NCBI GenBank assembly: GCA_047495785.1
Contig: JBLDXI010000009.1
Span: 2,108,001-2,172,000, forward strand
Direction of reading: 5' to 3'
DNA length: 64,000 nt
Source of the DNA: Lepidodermella squamata
Lineage: Eukaryota > Gastrotricha
Shown piece after piece: positions 33,168-47,500 of the stretch (the first letter of the stretch is position 1; the number at the start of each line of letters is the position of its first letter). The position numbers and the translations under genes are program-made. Below the pieces are notes generated by a model. It had not been told where the DNA came from and did no database searches. It saw only the letters and a program-made list of their open reading frames with translations.

Positions 33168-36100
33168 TCGGTAAAAGACGATTCATCAAATGAAAAAACC
33201 GGAATATACAAATCAGCTCAATCACTGTGCTAACTTCTACGTTTCGTTTTAATCGAATCGTATCAAGCGGCGGCGGCGGCGGGAGTGGAAAGAATTTATA
33301 CCTATAGCATTTACTACGCATTATTATTGTTGATACCTTCCGAAGGTTGACGTGAAAAATTTGCTGTTTAAAACCTTAATGACATGATGCACTATGGTTG
33401 ACGGTTTCCTGAAATCAGCCGCCAAAATGTGTGGCTTCTCCGCCTTCTTTGAGACTGAACTGTAGCTCATCGTCCCGTTTTTTGTTTAACGTGTTTTAAA
33501 TTGTAGTTGAATAAGTTATACGACGTATTCCCGTCTTTATTATGATAATATAATATACTTTTTCATGATCACATCGGTAGATGCAAATTTGTTGTTGGTT
33601 GACGGCGCTTTACTTGCGAAAAAGTTGTCTCTTGTTCGTTTTATTTGTGTCAAACAACAACGCTCTTATGATGAGAAGAGCATAACAATTATACGTGTTC
33701 ATTTTATTACTTCGAAATAAAAATGTTCAAAATGCTGCTCCAATCTAACTGTTGTTACTAAGTGAACTGCTTAAATCATTAAGGTAGCTGAGCAGTGATG
33801 AAAAAAAACGACGCAGTTACTTAGGGCGTGGCGAAATCAACTCGTCAATCTTTAGCGTAGTAAAACGCTGTCGCTTTCGCATTATTAAGAGAGAAAACCA
33901 GAGATTTTATGCAAACAGTTATCGTCCGGTGGTACAAAAATTATCGATACAATACAACATGACTGTACTCATGACTGTATTCATCTTCGGTTCCTGCGGA
34001 ACCTCGATTCATACAGTCATTCGTACAAGAAAAGTGTTTCTGTATTCTGAGCCATCCAAGATTGCTTAAATTCCGTTTTTATGACTTTTTATGTAAAACT
34101 GGCAAAACAGTAACCTGGCTGACGAATCTTATGAATTCATCCGGATGAATCTATATTCAAAAAACTAGGGTGACTGAAATTTTCAGTGAAATCAGAAACT
34201 GATTCGAACTATGTGCCCAAGTGCCTAGTTTGGCATACGGTTGTCGATTTTCCGAATAGCTTTTTCATTTTCCAGAAAATTCAAAAATTCGATTTTCTTT
34301 GCTTGGCTGAAAAAAAATTCGGCCGTGAAAGGGTTAAGGTGGATTTTTTAAATTTTATTAGTCAAATTGCCCTACTCGATCATTCATCCCCTGACTGAAC
34401 TAGCCAAAAGAACACACATTTTTCTCAACTAGTTTTGTTTTAATATATTGGGGAAAAGACCGTCATTTGCGCTCGAAGAAATCATTATGCTGCCAGTTAT
34501 TCTACTTTATTGCAGTTACTGGATTTTAAAAAAATTCGAAACGTAATGGCATCTTGGCAAACGTTCATAGAAGGGCGGAATTGAAAGAGGGTGATTGCTA
34601 GCTAGCATTGTTGATTGCTCGCGTAAGGATCACCCGAAGGCTGCTCCATCTCCGAATTGGGAGAAGCATGCGGGCGAGGCTGCTCCTCCAGCTTCAGCAT
34701 TCGGTAATTGAGAGGAGCACTCATTGACGCATCGCCTATACTGGTATTACTTCATCGAGAATTTTGTGCACTAGGTACATTTCCGCAAGTATTTGCCGGA
34801 GAGATTTTTCTGAATTCCAGCATTCGGTAATGCGTTCTTCACCAAATACCTAATCGATGGAATGCTCGCCTAACCTCACCCGCTTGTAGAGCCCGATTTC
34901 GATCCTTCTTCATCTTCTTTTTCAGCTTCGAAGCTCGGGTTCCAATGAGGCGGGGCGTCCCAAACAAGCAATTTTCCGTGAAAGCAACCGCAAAAATTTA
35001 TGCGTGAATTCAATCGCGAATACCGTAATCCGGTATATCGAAAAATGAATAAACAGCAATGATTTTTGCAAAACGTTAGTGAAAATAATAGGCTGGACCT
35101 TTTTAATTTTAGAAATTCACCCTTGTTATCTAGCTATCCTACCCGGTCCGGCTCGTTTTGTCCCACCGAACGATAACATACATAGTGGATTCGAGTCGAA
35201 CATAACGCAGTTATAGTACTCCGAATCGGACGATGACACATAAGATGCTTTATAGCCTTAAAACAACGTTATCCCAACGCTCGATGTCGCCAATTTTGAT
35301 AGGAATTTCAAGCCATTTCAAGTTGATGTATCTGTACCTACTGGCTGAGATAGGTATGATCAAGTTGGTTTTACGTTTTTAACTGTGCAACCTGCTCCGA
35401 AATGACCTAATTTGGCATGCTAGTGTTTACTTCCAACTCCTGCAACTTCTGCCGCTGTAGCGTTAGTTAATTACGGGTAAATAAAGTGCGAGTTGTCTAA
35501 ACTTTCTGAATTTCCAAACCTGACCGGTCTAATCCGGACTTTCTTCATAGCGCAATGGCTCGGAATGTAGACTTCATATGTAAATATTGATGGTCTAATC
35601 CGTACTAATTCGTCTGGTCTGTCTTTGTTGAAATCAGCTGTTATTTTCTTGGCTCATTCAACAGTTTGTCCAAAAAAACGACCTGAAATATCCCCGTACA
35701 AAAGAACGTAGTTTTGATAAGTTTTGAATTTTTTATTGATTCACTCTTTTCAATTTGGCATAATTTCTCCGATAATGTCATTTTTTTTAATTTTTGAGAC
35801 AAGAATCGCCAATATTCCGTCATATACTCATTTGAAGCTCTCGCAATATATCAACTTTGTACAGTTGCGGATTAACAGAAGTAAAAATCTTCATCGCTAG
35901 AGAAAAAGCTTTGAACATGAAATCAAGTAAAAATCATCTTTATAGAATCATCAACGAATCATAAAATAAAAAAGCGAAAACAACAATATCAGTCAATCGA
36001 GGTCATGAGTTTCCCAAGAAAAATCAACTCGGCTGATGAAAGATAAAATTAAAAATCTTGGTATGAGTCGTATCTTTGAGAGCGAGACAGAGAAAAAAAC

Positions 36101-36256
36101 CACAACAACAAAAAATCAACAAGCCATGCAATAAGAACAGGCTTTGTTAACCGCAGCTAGGTAGATTTGAGGTAGATTTATATTATACATGAGCAACATA
36201 GCGATGAAATGACCAGACGCTGTTATAATTTTGTACAAATGAGGTTAAGACGTAGG
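33168..36256. other. Convergent 3' flanks of INO80E and the LRR gene
   Basis: No supported gene in 3.1 kb. It contains a GGC trinucleotide run near 33270, a long inverted repeat at 33971-34020 (findings) and a 14-base direct repeat (CAGCATTCGGTAAT at about 34694 and 34818) inside a GC-richer patch at 34600-34930. AATAAA-like signals suit the INO80E 3' UTR (for example near 33716). Confidence 0.5.
33971..34020. repeat. Nested inverted repeat (hairpin)
   Basis: Outer arms ATGACTGTAT and ATACAGTCAT are exact reverse complements. Inner arms GGTTCC and GGAACC are also exact, around a 3-base loop. The outer arm is also repeated imperfectly just upstream (ATGACTGTA at 33959-33967). Confidence 0.7.
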
Positions 36257-38578
36257 CTATACAAGGCTTTCACTTCGCGAGCTGGAAGATAAGTTATTTT
36301 TCAGCTGTTGTTGTTGTTGGGCCATGTGCTCGTTGTGAAGCGCGTCGAGAATCGCAATTGCCGATTGAGGCGGCGGCGGTGGGAAGCTTGACGTCATAAT
36401 ATCATGGCTCGAGGTGCCGATAAATGAAAACGGCTTGCCAGGCGTCGACGACGCGTGGGGGTTGGTCGGGAAGCCGAGCGAGATTGCGGCCGGATACGTC
36501 GCTGTCGACTGGTCGATTGCCGACGGGATCGGCATCGGGTTCAAACTAAGCGAGGGAGGGTAACCGCCCAGAACTGTGGTCGAAGAAGTTGACGCAACTC
36601 CGTAATAACCGTTCCCACTAGTAGGCGAGGCCCACTGCTCGCCGCCGTAAGCCAGACCGAAAATACCGCCAATTCGGCCCTGTTGATGATGATGGTACGG
36701 GTTCATTCCGTTCGGCGAACCAGCTGATGAATCACTCTTAGCATCAGACACCATATCAGACCCGGTTGAACCACCGCCGGAGGTGATATCAGCGATATAG
36801 GGCGTCGCGTAATTGCCGTAATTTCCTTTACCAGAATTCGACACCAAAATGCTGTTCGAACCACCAAGAGCTGACCCGTTGCCAATGACGCCATTCGGGT
36901 GTCGCTTGTAGTTATTACGACGACGGCGATTTCTGCATTTTTTCACCTGGTACACGACGACTGAGGTGATGATGATGAGGATCAAGACGCCGGCAACAGC
37001 GCATGAAACAGCGACGGAGATGGTCATGTCGAAGTTCGAGCCAGGTTGCGCGGCGACACTCGCAGCCGCCTCGGTGTTATTGCGGCCCAGATCGAGTGAC
37101 TTCGACATGGCGCCGAAAATCAAGCCCGATAGCGAGGTGGTCGGGGCGGCGGTGGTTGCGGCGGCAGTTGTTGACGGGGTAGTCTCCGGCGCTGCAGTGG
37201 TTGTTGTGGTCGTCGATGTTGGGCAGTAGACGCTCGCCTCTCGCATGTTAACCAGTGAAGCACCTGTTAAGACGACAAAAAGCAAACACTTGAAGACAGG
37301 CAAATCACAAAACCGCCGGCTAGACTATCAAGTACTACGCTAATGAGAATACAATGTGCAGCGGATGACCCGCTTGACCCTATTCAGTAAACGCGCATTA
37401 AACGAGCGGTGAAAACGAGCCGCCAAAGTCGCTTATTAATGTGTATGATAACGATACTTATCTGCGGTATAAATGGAAAAACAATGAAGAGTTAACCAAC
37501 CTGAAACCAGCGACGGCAAGCGACAAGTCGTGCGGCAGAGTTGCTCGTTGGCTTTTGGCGGCTTATCGAAAATGACGCCCAAATTAGGCGACGACGGTTG
37601 CGGTTTAACGACGTCGATCCAGCGCTTCAGCCCGACCAACGGGCAGTCGCAGATCCAAGGGTTGTCGCACAAAAACAACCGCTGCACTGTGTCTTGAATA
37701 CCGGCAAAAACGGCCGGGTCGACGAACGACAGCTGGTTAGACGACAAGTCAAGATGGCTCAGTGTCGTTAAATTAGAAAAAGCCGGGCCAGAAATGCGTT
37801 TTAACTGGTTTCCAGATAAATCTACAAGAGAAAATAAACATGAGTAAAACGAATAATCATGACCTAGTTTTAGCGGCTTACCAATTGATTGGATGTTGAT
37901 AATCGGAGTAAAAACTGGCAGGTCAAGCTCGACAATGCGATTGCGGGTCAAACGCAATTCTTGAAGCAATGTCAGGCCTTGAAAAATACCAGGGCGGAGG
38001 TTGACTAGACGATTTTTCGACAAATCCAGCACGCGTAGCGTACGCAACTGATCGAAAATTCCGTCGGGCAGGTCGTCGATAACATTTTCGTCGAGGCGTA
38101 ACTCAGTAAGCCAGACTGTTTGTCGGAAAATGTTGCGAGGAAGCGTGCGAATCGCGTTCAATTGCAGGTTTAAAACACGCAGAGTTCTCAAGCCAGCGAA
38201 CGACATATCGTCGAGATCTTGCAGGTCAGACAGCCTGATTTCGAGCGTGGAGAGTGCTCGAAAGGGAGTGAACGACCGGCCGGGCAGCTCTTGAAGCCCT
38301 GATCCGCGGTAAACAGTGATTTTCGTGGCGTTGTGCGGCATCATGTGGAAGTCGAGGAGTGAGTCGCCAGTCGACGGTTGCGAGCCAGCCGCAATCCGAT
38401 TAGCGACGCCGACGAAAGACGGCGCCTCGCAGTTGACCTGAATCTCGCCTGTTGATGTTGAAAAACACGTGCATGGCTGCGGGCAGTCGATGTAAGGTGA
38501 TTCGAATAACGAGGACGAATCAGTTGCAATAACCAGCCCGGTCGTCAAAACCAGGGCAGCAATCGATGAGACCAGCAT
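36257..38578 (-). CDS. Leucine-rich-repeat type I membrane protein
   Basis: Exons 37882..38578, 37501..37821 and 36257..37263 give 674 residues. A signal peptide (about 1-18), a Cys-rich LRR N-cap (CPQPCTCF), roughly eight LRRs (for example LRVLDLSKNRLVNLRPGIF) and a C-cap (NPWICDCPLVGLKRW...CRTTC...C) form the ectodomain. A Thr/Ala mucin-like stalk follows (about residues 345-385), then one membrane span (SCAVAGVLILIIITSVVVY) and a basic stop-transfer (KKCRNRRRRNN). The cytoplasmic tail of about 220 residues is Gly/Ser/Tyr-rich with a FPPPPP run and no known domain. The layout is that of neuronal or adhesion LRR receptors, but no orthologue can be named. Confidence 0.88.
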
Positions 38579-41500
38579 GTTAACCAGGTCGTCGATTAAT
38601 AACGCAATGATAAAAAATCCAACTCAATGTTAATATGTTTATCTAGATGGAAAAAAGATGAAGATGATGATTGAAGATTGTCCAAGCATGTGGGTTTTGG
38701 CAATAAACAAATTGTTGTCATTACGTTGCAGCGTAACTTGCAGCTTGGCGACGCGCGAGACACCACGACAAAAACGAAAACAAACATCCGTCGTCGCTAC
38801 TATCTATATTGTATCTTAAGCGCTCTCGGCCAGCCAAAAATGAGGCTACCGGAAGGCATTGTGCTGCAGCAAAATCCGGCGGGACGGCGCGGAACGGGTA
38901 ATAATGCGCTGACGCATTCGTAGAAAGAAGCGCGGCTAAAAAGAAAGCGCGCGACAACAAAACATACACACAGATAAGCGATACTAATACCTTAAAAGAA
39001 TGATATTAAAACAAACGTCAACGACGGATACACGGCGATGCTGCTCGTAGAGACACGGCAAGAGCGCGCACGCTTGGCATTGATGATATATTTAGGAATA
39101 TTATAAATAATTATTGTAATAAGACAGTGTAGATAGATAGATGAATGGTCTTAACATACGGGGCACGCTGACATGTACAAAATTCTACAGAGTAGTCCGT
39201 CGGCTTATAATAAAATCGCAACAAAACGCACTTGGCTTTAACTCTTAACTTAGTAGTAGTGGAGTAGCAGTACGAATATACCTACATAGTTTGCATAAAA
39301 TGCGCGTGCGCACCTTAAGAAACACGCTGTTTAGTTCTTTCAAGACAAGATCATTAGAACAGGACAAGCGAGCGGATGGTCTTTTAACAAGAGAGACGCT
39401 GCGTCTCCACAAAGGCCATGGCTAAAAAGCCACGCCGCCAAAGAGCCCGAAATTTGGCCCGTAAAACACGATAAAAACAAACAGAACGCGCGATATAAAC
39501 CTAACGTGCGACCAAGCCAATAATAAACTCAACTTTCAACAGCTGATTTTCGCACACGGAAAAACATTGACAGCGTTGGATAGCAGTGGTATCCACCCGC
39601 TTTATTATTGTTATTGTTACAAGAGTGTTTATGTTCACAGCGATCAGGCTGCGAAAGTGAACTCGCTACCTACGTGACAAGTAGTGATTTTAATGAAATT
39701 TCGCTGGGCTGAATGAATAGCTGAATGCACTAATAAATCAGTGCACCTATATAAAGTAAAGGGAGGGCTCAATATCGAGGTAGTTGGCCATTAGAAAACT
39801 TGACAAGATGTTTCCATTTGCCTAGATGAGACTGTCTAAATAAATCTAAACTCAAGACTGTTGCAAATGTGGCCACTGCTGATGTGGTTAAAAGCGACGC
39901 TGTCGAGAGGTGGAACATGTGCGTGGGAATAAGTGGATGCTCTCGAGTGCGAGCGCTCACGAAATTTTTGGCGACGCTCAGGAGTGCGCGTGGAGCATCA
40001 ACGGCGACGGAACACGGAACGAACCGTCGCGCGCAGATCCGCGGCGAAGTTAACTGAGCGTTACTAAGAGGCGACACTGATACCGCCAAAAGACCGTCGT
40101 CAAATGAGTGACAACGTCGCGTCGCCGTACACGGTGGGAAGTTACGCCAAATTACCGAGATTAGCAAGCGCCAAAAGAGGCCTGTAATTTGTACAAACAC
40201 GCCGGATACATTGCTCAAACTCAATAGGGCGCAACTAATATTAGATACCAAGCGCCGGCAATCTCACACAAGTACGTGAAGAAACATTTTTCTGACAGGT
40301 GTAGTGCTTTAAGCAGGTTGGCCTAATAAGATGTCTGGGTTAGGCAATAATTTTTCGAAATACGGGCGGCGATCGGTTAATCGTGATGACCTCCCGCAAA
40401 GCAATAAATAGCGTATTGCAAAGCCGAAAAGTAAAGTAAAGCGACAATTAGCTTCGAATATTACACGGCGGGCGGGTTAAAAGAACTTCCGACCGACTGG
40501 GTGCGCGCCTTGGCTCGGCTGCTGCCGTTGGTGGCCTCCGCTGCCTCATTAGACGCGCCGCTAATGACAGGCTATTGCTCACATCTCATTTTAGTGCGAA
40601 AATTTCGCACGGATGGAGGTGAACGGAAGGCGCGGCCTTTGAACTGCAGCGCACAGTTTCGCAATTTCTTACGCGCCGGCTCAAAGTGCCGACCTGTCAT
40701 TCATCACGCGTTAAAAATCAGTCGAGTGAAAGTCGGAAATTAGCGCAAATCGAATCAGGCGATCTATCCAAGTTACCTCAACTATAAAGAATAGAAGAAC
40801 AATTATTCTTCACGGTTGTTGTTTAGTGGCTGCGAGTTATAAGCAAGCGCCAGTCGATGAAAACGCGGTATTCTTATAACAATACCATTTACTAGCGGGC
40901 AAACATTTGGCTTTCGGAATTTTCCGTCCATGGCGCATAGCAATTATACCACGGCCAATTTGTAATGTTAGGCAATAACCGAAAGCGCTACAAGCTAACA
41001 GTTCGGATGTGTTTTCAACTGAAAACGCCTTGAACGAGTAGGGGAGATAAAAAGCCAGCAACAATGCGTAAACAAATCTAGGCGCATTATAATTATTAGC
41101 ACCACCTTTCGGCGCGCGCCTGCAAGTAGGTACATGATGTGGTGGTGGTATATTATAACAAAATCAAACCAGAGAGATAACGTTTTATCTCGAGCGCTGT
41201 TTCGTCGGGTTTGGCGGGCGCAACGGGGTAACAAATAGCGCGATAATTAGGCAGCGCTCATCGCGGCTAATTACGGCCAGAGTCGATTTCAAAGGCAACA
41301 GCACCACCAGGTCAGTCAACGCCGCCGTTTCAATAACATCAACAACAAGGGTAAAACAAAACAAACAGGGCTCCTACTATAAAACATGTTAATAATTATT
41401 TTAAAAGCCTGCTGAGTTGTCGAGTTGAAAGTTGCCAGCTTTCGCTATCACACGCCCTGTTGGTGGCGATTCATCGCGGGCGCGCACAGAAGGGCGTGCC

Positions 41501-44500
41501 ACGAAAATCGAAACCGTTGCGCGACTGAAATAACAGGATAAAGATAGGCAAGACTGGTTATTATCGAACGGTGTCAAGAGCTCTTGAACGAATTTCGAGT
41601 GATAGAGTGAAACTGCCATCTGGAGTATTTATTTTGGCCATAAAATCTGCGCGCAATTACTGTACTGGTGGGCTTCCACTCAATTGCATTACGCAAAATT
41701 TAACACAGCTTCACCTTTCAATTTAGTCACGACAGATGATAAGGCAAGAGCAGAAAAGAACTGCGGAGCAGTAACTCCAGTGGCTGCAGAGTTACGTTTC
41801 CAGTGTTATTACAGCGTAGAAGAAGGCCATCGGTGATAAAGTCGTGACGTAAAGCGATCGGTGGCCACGAAGCCGTATCATCGCCAGAGCTAGCAAGTGA
41901 GCAAGGTTTATCAAGTTAGTTCCACTAGCGCGATAAATTAAATTGTTATTTATTAATTAAACGGTGCGAAGGTAGGCAGTATATGGTGAACGTCTTAAAT
42001 AATGTCGTAAACTAATAAGTGTGGTGTTGCTTGAGTAATAAACGGCGACTGGTGACCGCGAAGTGGCGGCGCGCGCTTTCATGCGACTCGTTCAATTAGA
42101 AAATAGCGGAAATTTAATACTGGCTATATAACAAATAAAACGGCTAGAAAATGGCGAATTACACGTGTAACACGTCATGTGATGTATCTTTTACGGCGGC
42201 GGTGCCAGGGCGGCGAAGGGCACGTTCGTACATCGTCGGAAGAGTCGCGGAACTGTTGGGAATGCGCCAGCCGAACCGGCGTCGACACGTCACCACTCTT
42301 CACAAGAAGGCATAAAAACGTGATGGTTTTTCGTTAAAGTTACCGTTTCGATGTTTGTTATTTGTTACCGCGCGAGATGGGCAACAACATCAAGTCAACA
42401 GGTCGCTGAACAAACGCAGCGGGCGACTAATAGCGGGCAAATAGACGCCGGCACACGGTTAACTTTTGAGGCCGGCCGCAAATAGCATTCCGTTTATCGA
42501 CGGATGGGCGGGCGTCGGCTGGCACGTGTTTCGTCAGCAAGTCGGTCATCTCGGCGGCGGCGCCGGCCATGATACTGACCTGTAAACGCGCATACTTACT
42601 TATTTTCTTATTATAACTGACACGATTCTTCATATAAAGGCTGATGAAAGGCACTGGCGAAGCCGAAATCATGTTTCGGAAGAAGGCGCGGAAGATAAAC
42701 AAGGATGAGCGAGGTGACATTTTGCCACCATCACCACCACCGCCGTATGTTTGGCCTTGAAATGCCTCGGCAGCTGTTTAAAAGCAAGACGGGAGGGCAA
42801 AAAGCAGCCAGGCCGTGATGCGCGCGCCGTGTGCGGTGGCAGAAAACGGAAAAACACGCCGCCGGTGCCGATTTCCACTAGCCGCCTTAAAATTTTTGCT
42901 GCTGTGCTCGCGTGAGACAAATTGTAAGGTGTGACGCTATTACAAACCGGGCTGATAATTGAGCAAATAACAATAAACACGCTGCTCGCACGAGTTGACA
43001 TCTATAGATAGAGATAGCGAAGATGATGAGAACAAACGCCATCAGTGAAACGCGATAAAGCTCAAACTTTCTCAAGGTGTTCAAGTGGGTTTAGCGCATT
43101 TTTATGCGAGATACAGCTAAACTAACTCTGCTAAACATAATCATAATCGCCATCATCATCATCGTCATGTGCCGCCGAGCTCGAGATGTGTTTTAATGCA
43201 TCTTGGACTTTTGGCGCAAAAGGCAACCGCGCGCGCAACTGCGCAATGACACGTTGCGGCAAAGAAAACAGTAAATACATCATAAATTTTAAAGAGAAAA
43301 TAATGCAATTTTTCAGCTCAGTTTAGTCACCACCACTGAGCGAGCACGGCGCCAAGTTTAGGCGATTAATAACCCTGAGAAAACTTAGTGGCCATGTAGC
43401 ACGTCGAGAGACTACGCGTAAGAATAGAAAACGGGAGCTCTAAATGAAAAGCTAACCCGAGGTAAATAAAAATAAACGACAAATAACAAGCGCGACAACG
43501 TTCTATCGTCATTACATCGATGATGTGATGATGGCGATGATAAAAGAGTTGTAAAATAAGACAAGTCTCGTGTGCATTGCGGTTTACCTTACAAGCAGCT
43601 AGCTACCTTGACCTTCCTTTGACATACTGCACAGCGGCTAAATTAGACAAAAAAATTCGAGTGGCCGCGCTCGCCTGTTGTAAAAACACGACGTCATCGA
43701 CGAATAATAACAATAATAAATAAAAAATATTTTCTTAAAACAAAAGATCAAAAGGAACTATTTTTCGCCAAAAATTCATCGAAACAAAGATAACCGTAAA
43801 GTTTAACCGCGTGGAAAAACGGTGTGATGTTAATGACGATGAGAAAAAGATGCAGCTGCAATAAATCATTGAGACAGGCGCGTAAACACGCGGCTCAAAG
43901 ATCATTATCGTATGAGCAATGAAATTTGTCAATAGCCATGAAGAAATTATTCGTAGGCATAATAAGCCACTCGAACGTGAACGAGAAATATTTCGCAGCA
44001 CACGCCTGAGGCGCATTTTTGTGCGCGAGCGCGCGTCTTTATCTGCACACAGGTTGACGATTATACTATTGGGCGGGTAAATAAAACAATAAAATATTTT
44101 GCAGCGAAAATTAAGCCATCGGGTTTAAGTTGTTTCCTTTTCTGCCCTCTCCTCTCAGCCTTGTTTTGTAATAAAATAAATAAAACCGGTTAGGCAATTG
44201 AGCTGCATGGATTTGTGACGCGGAATAGGGCCGAAAGGCACACTCGAACGCGTCGGTAGCTCTGCATACTAGGCAGGATCTAAAATATATCAATAACCCA
44301 CGGGCGCCAACGAGCCACGAGCGGCACGCGCTAGTTATACAAACGCACACCTACAAGTTGCTACTCTATCAGCTGCTGTCGCCATCATCGTCTGGTTGCA
44401 GAAGAAAATATTATTACGAGTGAAACCACTGAAGAAATAATAAATAACCAAGAGGCAGGTATTTCAATGACGTGAGCGGTTATAAGAGGCTTTAAAAAAC

Positions 44501-47500
44501 GCCCCGCAGCATGAATCGATAAACAAAAACAATCAACTAATGCGGATAAAAGTCCTTGAAAATTATTATTATTCTGGCGTTGTTCAAATCACCGCGAGCC
44601 AAAAATAACAACGCGCAGGTACATAGTATATTAATCTTGATGAGGCGTGGGATTGGAGCGCGCTGGTGTTACATCACTAAAGCCCAAAATCCAGTTGCAA
44701 AGTTCAAACGCTATGAAACCAAGCCATAAATGTTGTAATTTATCGCGTTGCACAACACCGGGCGAGGCAAACGGTCAAGTTGTTGAAAGCTATAAGCAAG
44801 AGGGAATTTTAATGAACTGGCAAAAAGGTATGGTGGCTGCTGCAGAGATTTGCGTGAATCGCAGCATGAGCGTTCGAATTGTTCAGTGTGTTCGCTATCA
44901 AACGGCTCGTTGGTGCGTGAAATCCATTTTGTCAATCGCGGTCACGACAAGTGACGCAGAAGGGTCTACGGAAGTTGTAACCTTTTCGCGTGCTTCCTTG
45001 GTATCGACACGCGACGTGCAAAACAGGAATACCTTGATTTTCCAATAATAGTAATATAACATCTAATTATGAAATCTATCGATAAAGAGGAGGATCATGC
45101 GCAGCTGGACAGGAGACACGCTGCACGTAAACATGTTTTTATACGGGCGTGAAATTTTTACAAGTGGTACTACAAGCGAGTTTCCGGATTATTGTGCGCG
45201 CTATCGGCGATGAAGTCAACAAAGCAAATGAAGCGAGCGCGCGCGCGTCAACATATTCTCCCTTTCTCCATCAACAAAAGTTTCTTAGAAGAAAAACGTC
45301 AACTCTGATTTTCGTCGCAAATTTGTAGCTCATTATTTTTTCGATTTTTCTCTGCGTGTGTGTATGCAAGCTAGCCCGTATGCGGAACAAAAGACGCTGA
45401 AATAAATAATCGTATCACAACAAACATTGTTGTTTTATTTGCGAGCCGTGTTATAGGTAGAAGTAGAAGCGATGAAAATGAGAATGGGCATAAAAACAAT
45501 CGCGGTGTATTGGCGATGAGTGACCAAGGCAGCGGGTGGATATAATAGAAATTAGCGTATAATTTGCTTATCTAATTGTCATCTGGCATTATATTGGAGA
45601 GTAATCTCGCCTTGGAGTGTTTGCCCGCGGTCAATGCCATCCTTCGTCGCCAAAGCACGAGGCGATTCGTGCCTTTTCAAGTGTCTATTCGCCGCGTCCC
45701 GCTTGCCTGCCAAGCGCCAAATACTACCGAAAATACCAGATGACCACCGTCGCCACTGGCATATTACGCGATTATTATTATTGTTATTTGATTTGGGATT
45801 ATTTACCGAACGGGTATCGCCTTACTAAAGGTGAGTGGGCGATAAATGATGATAATTGCATTATATACGCAGTTGCGGACGAGTGGTGGCCGTGCTTCGC
45901 GTGTCAACGGTGCCGGAAGTGCCAGACGGTGGTGCCCAGCCCGGCCGCAGTCATTATCATTATTCAGATGCCATTGCGGGCTGTAAACAAAAATCGCCGC
46001 CTAAATAGCTCGCTTTTTGCTGACGATTATTATTTGCTCATTACTTGGATCAACTTGGCCGTATAATTAATTATATGTTCAGCCTATAACGCCGACGATT
46101 ATTCTTCCGCTGCCGACAAAGGCGTAGTTTTTGGGAGAACAGGTAAATAATAATGCAGAACCTTACGGACTAATGATGATGAAATAGGAATTTAGAAATT
46201 TCACCTATAACTTGAAAATGATTGCACTGACTTCATAAAACGATACACCGGTCAGATCATGCGAGTGCCAAGTCAAGGTAAACAAAAACATTGAAGTCTG
46301 GAAAGGGATATTGCCTTTAAGTAGCCAGGAAGTTCAGCTATAATCGGCTATGAATATTATTTTAACTTAATAAACATGGATCAAGCGACACAACAACTGG
46401 GCAGCATTAACCTGCGTGCCGATATCATTAGAAAAATTGCGTACCGAGAGAAGAAAATAACGCGCGCGCGATTCTATGAAACATGTCGCAATTTGTTTAC
46501 AGAAAAGTGAGAAAAAGTTCAAAATCGAGAAAATAATAATAATAATAATAATAATAACAATAGCAGCGAAGCCCGAGAAAATTTAAAGCAGCCGCGATAA
46601 GTAATTGAATGCACCGGCCAAAACGCGCGTGTTCAGAAGCAAATTTTCAAGGGATGACGATGGCGGCGGCTCAGTGCGCCGATGAGGATGATCGCGCAAA
46701 TTAGATCCATATTCAAATTTTTTCGCGGACGCCAAGATTTTTGACGTTAACGCGCGTCGACTAAGATTATGCAAGAGACTGATCGAGTAATTACGGCGTC
46801 TGGGGGCAGTGCCGTGAAGCTTGAAGCTTATCTCCATGTAAATGTGTGATTACTATTCTGCAACGCGCTGGCGATTTAATGCCAGTTATCATGTCACATC
46901 CGAGGAGTAGATCAGCTGGGATGGTGGTAAGTTTTGGCGCGCGCCGGAAATATATGAGATAATCGCGGTTGAAAGAAGGATGCGCTGACAAACTGAGCTC
47001 GCGCTGATGGTGTGCGATGAAGCCGGCTTCCGTAGCAAATCGGCAACTAATGACTGTACCCAGCGCAGGAAGTGCGCGGGTGCGATGACCTCATAGACAT
47101 CTCCGTCTTCTAGCAACCCCAGCTGCCGATGATGTAAGCAGATGATGATAAACGACCGGGCGTTGCGATAGGTGAATTAAACACCAATTTATCGTTAGAC
47201 ATCTAAAAATAATATTGTGATGCACTTTGCGTTATTGTTGATATGTCAAGCGCGCATCGGTTCAACTTTTTGTATATTTGCATAAAAAATAAATAATAAT
47301 AATAGTCGGCCTATTATCGATTACAACACAACTTTTTAACTGAGAAGTGCGCGCTCGGGCAATTTACCTGACGTTATATAATAATATGGGCTCTTTATTC
47401 GGCGCATCATCATCATCATCACCGTCGCCGTTGTCAAGCTAATTTTCGCCGAAAAACAAATCGATGGTACCGCAAAAATTTAGTATACTCGACAGCTGAG

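Noticed and set aside
44647-45048. 133-codon open frame (+) in the gene desert
   Set aside because: Starts with a non-ATG codon, mixed composition, no domain, no splice context; AT-rich flanks on both sides.
45617-46066. 149-codon open frame (+)
   Set aside because: Non-ATG start, clusters of repeated hydrophobic and Tyr residues produced by ATT-rich repeats; no coherent protein features.
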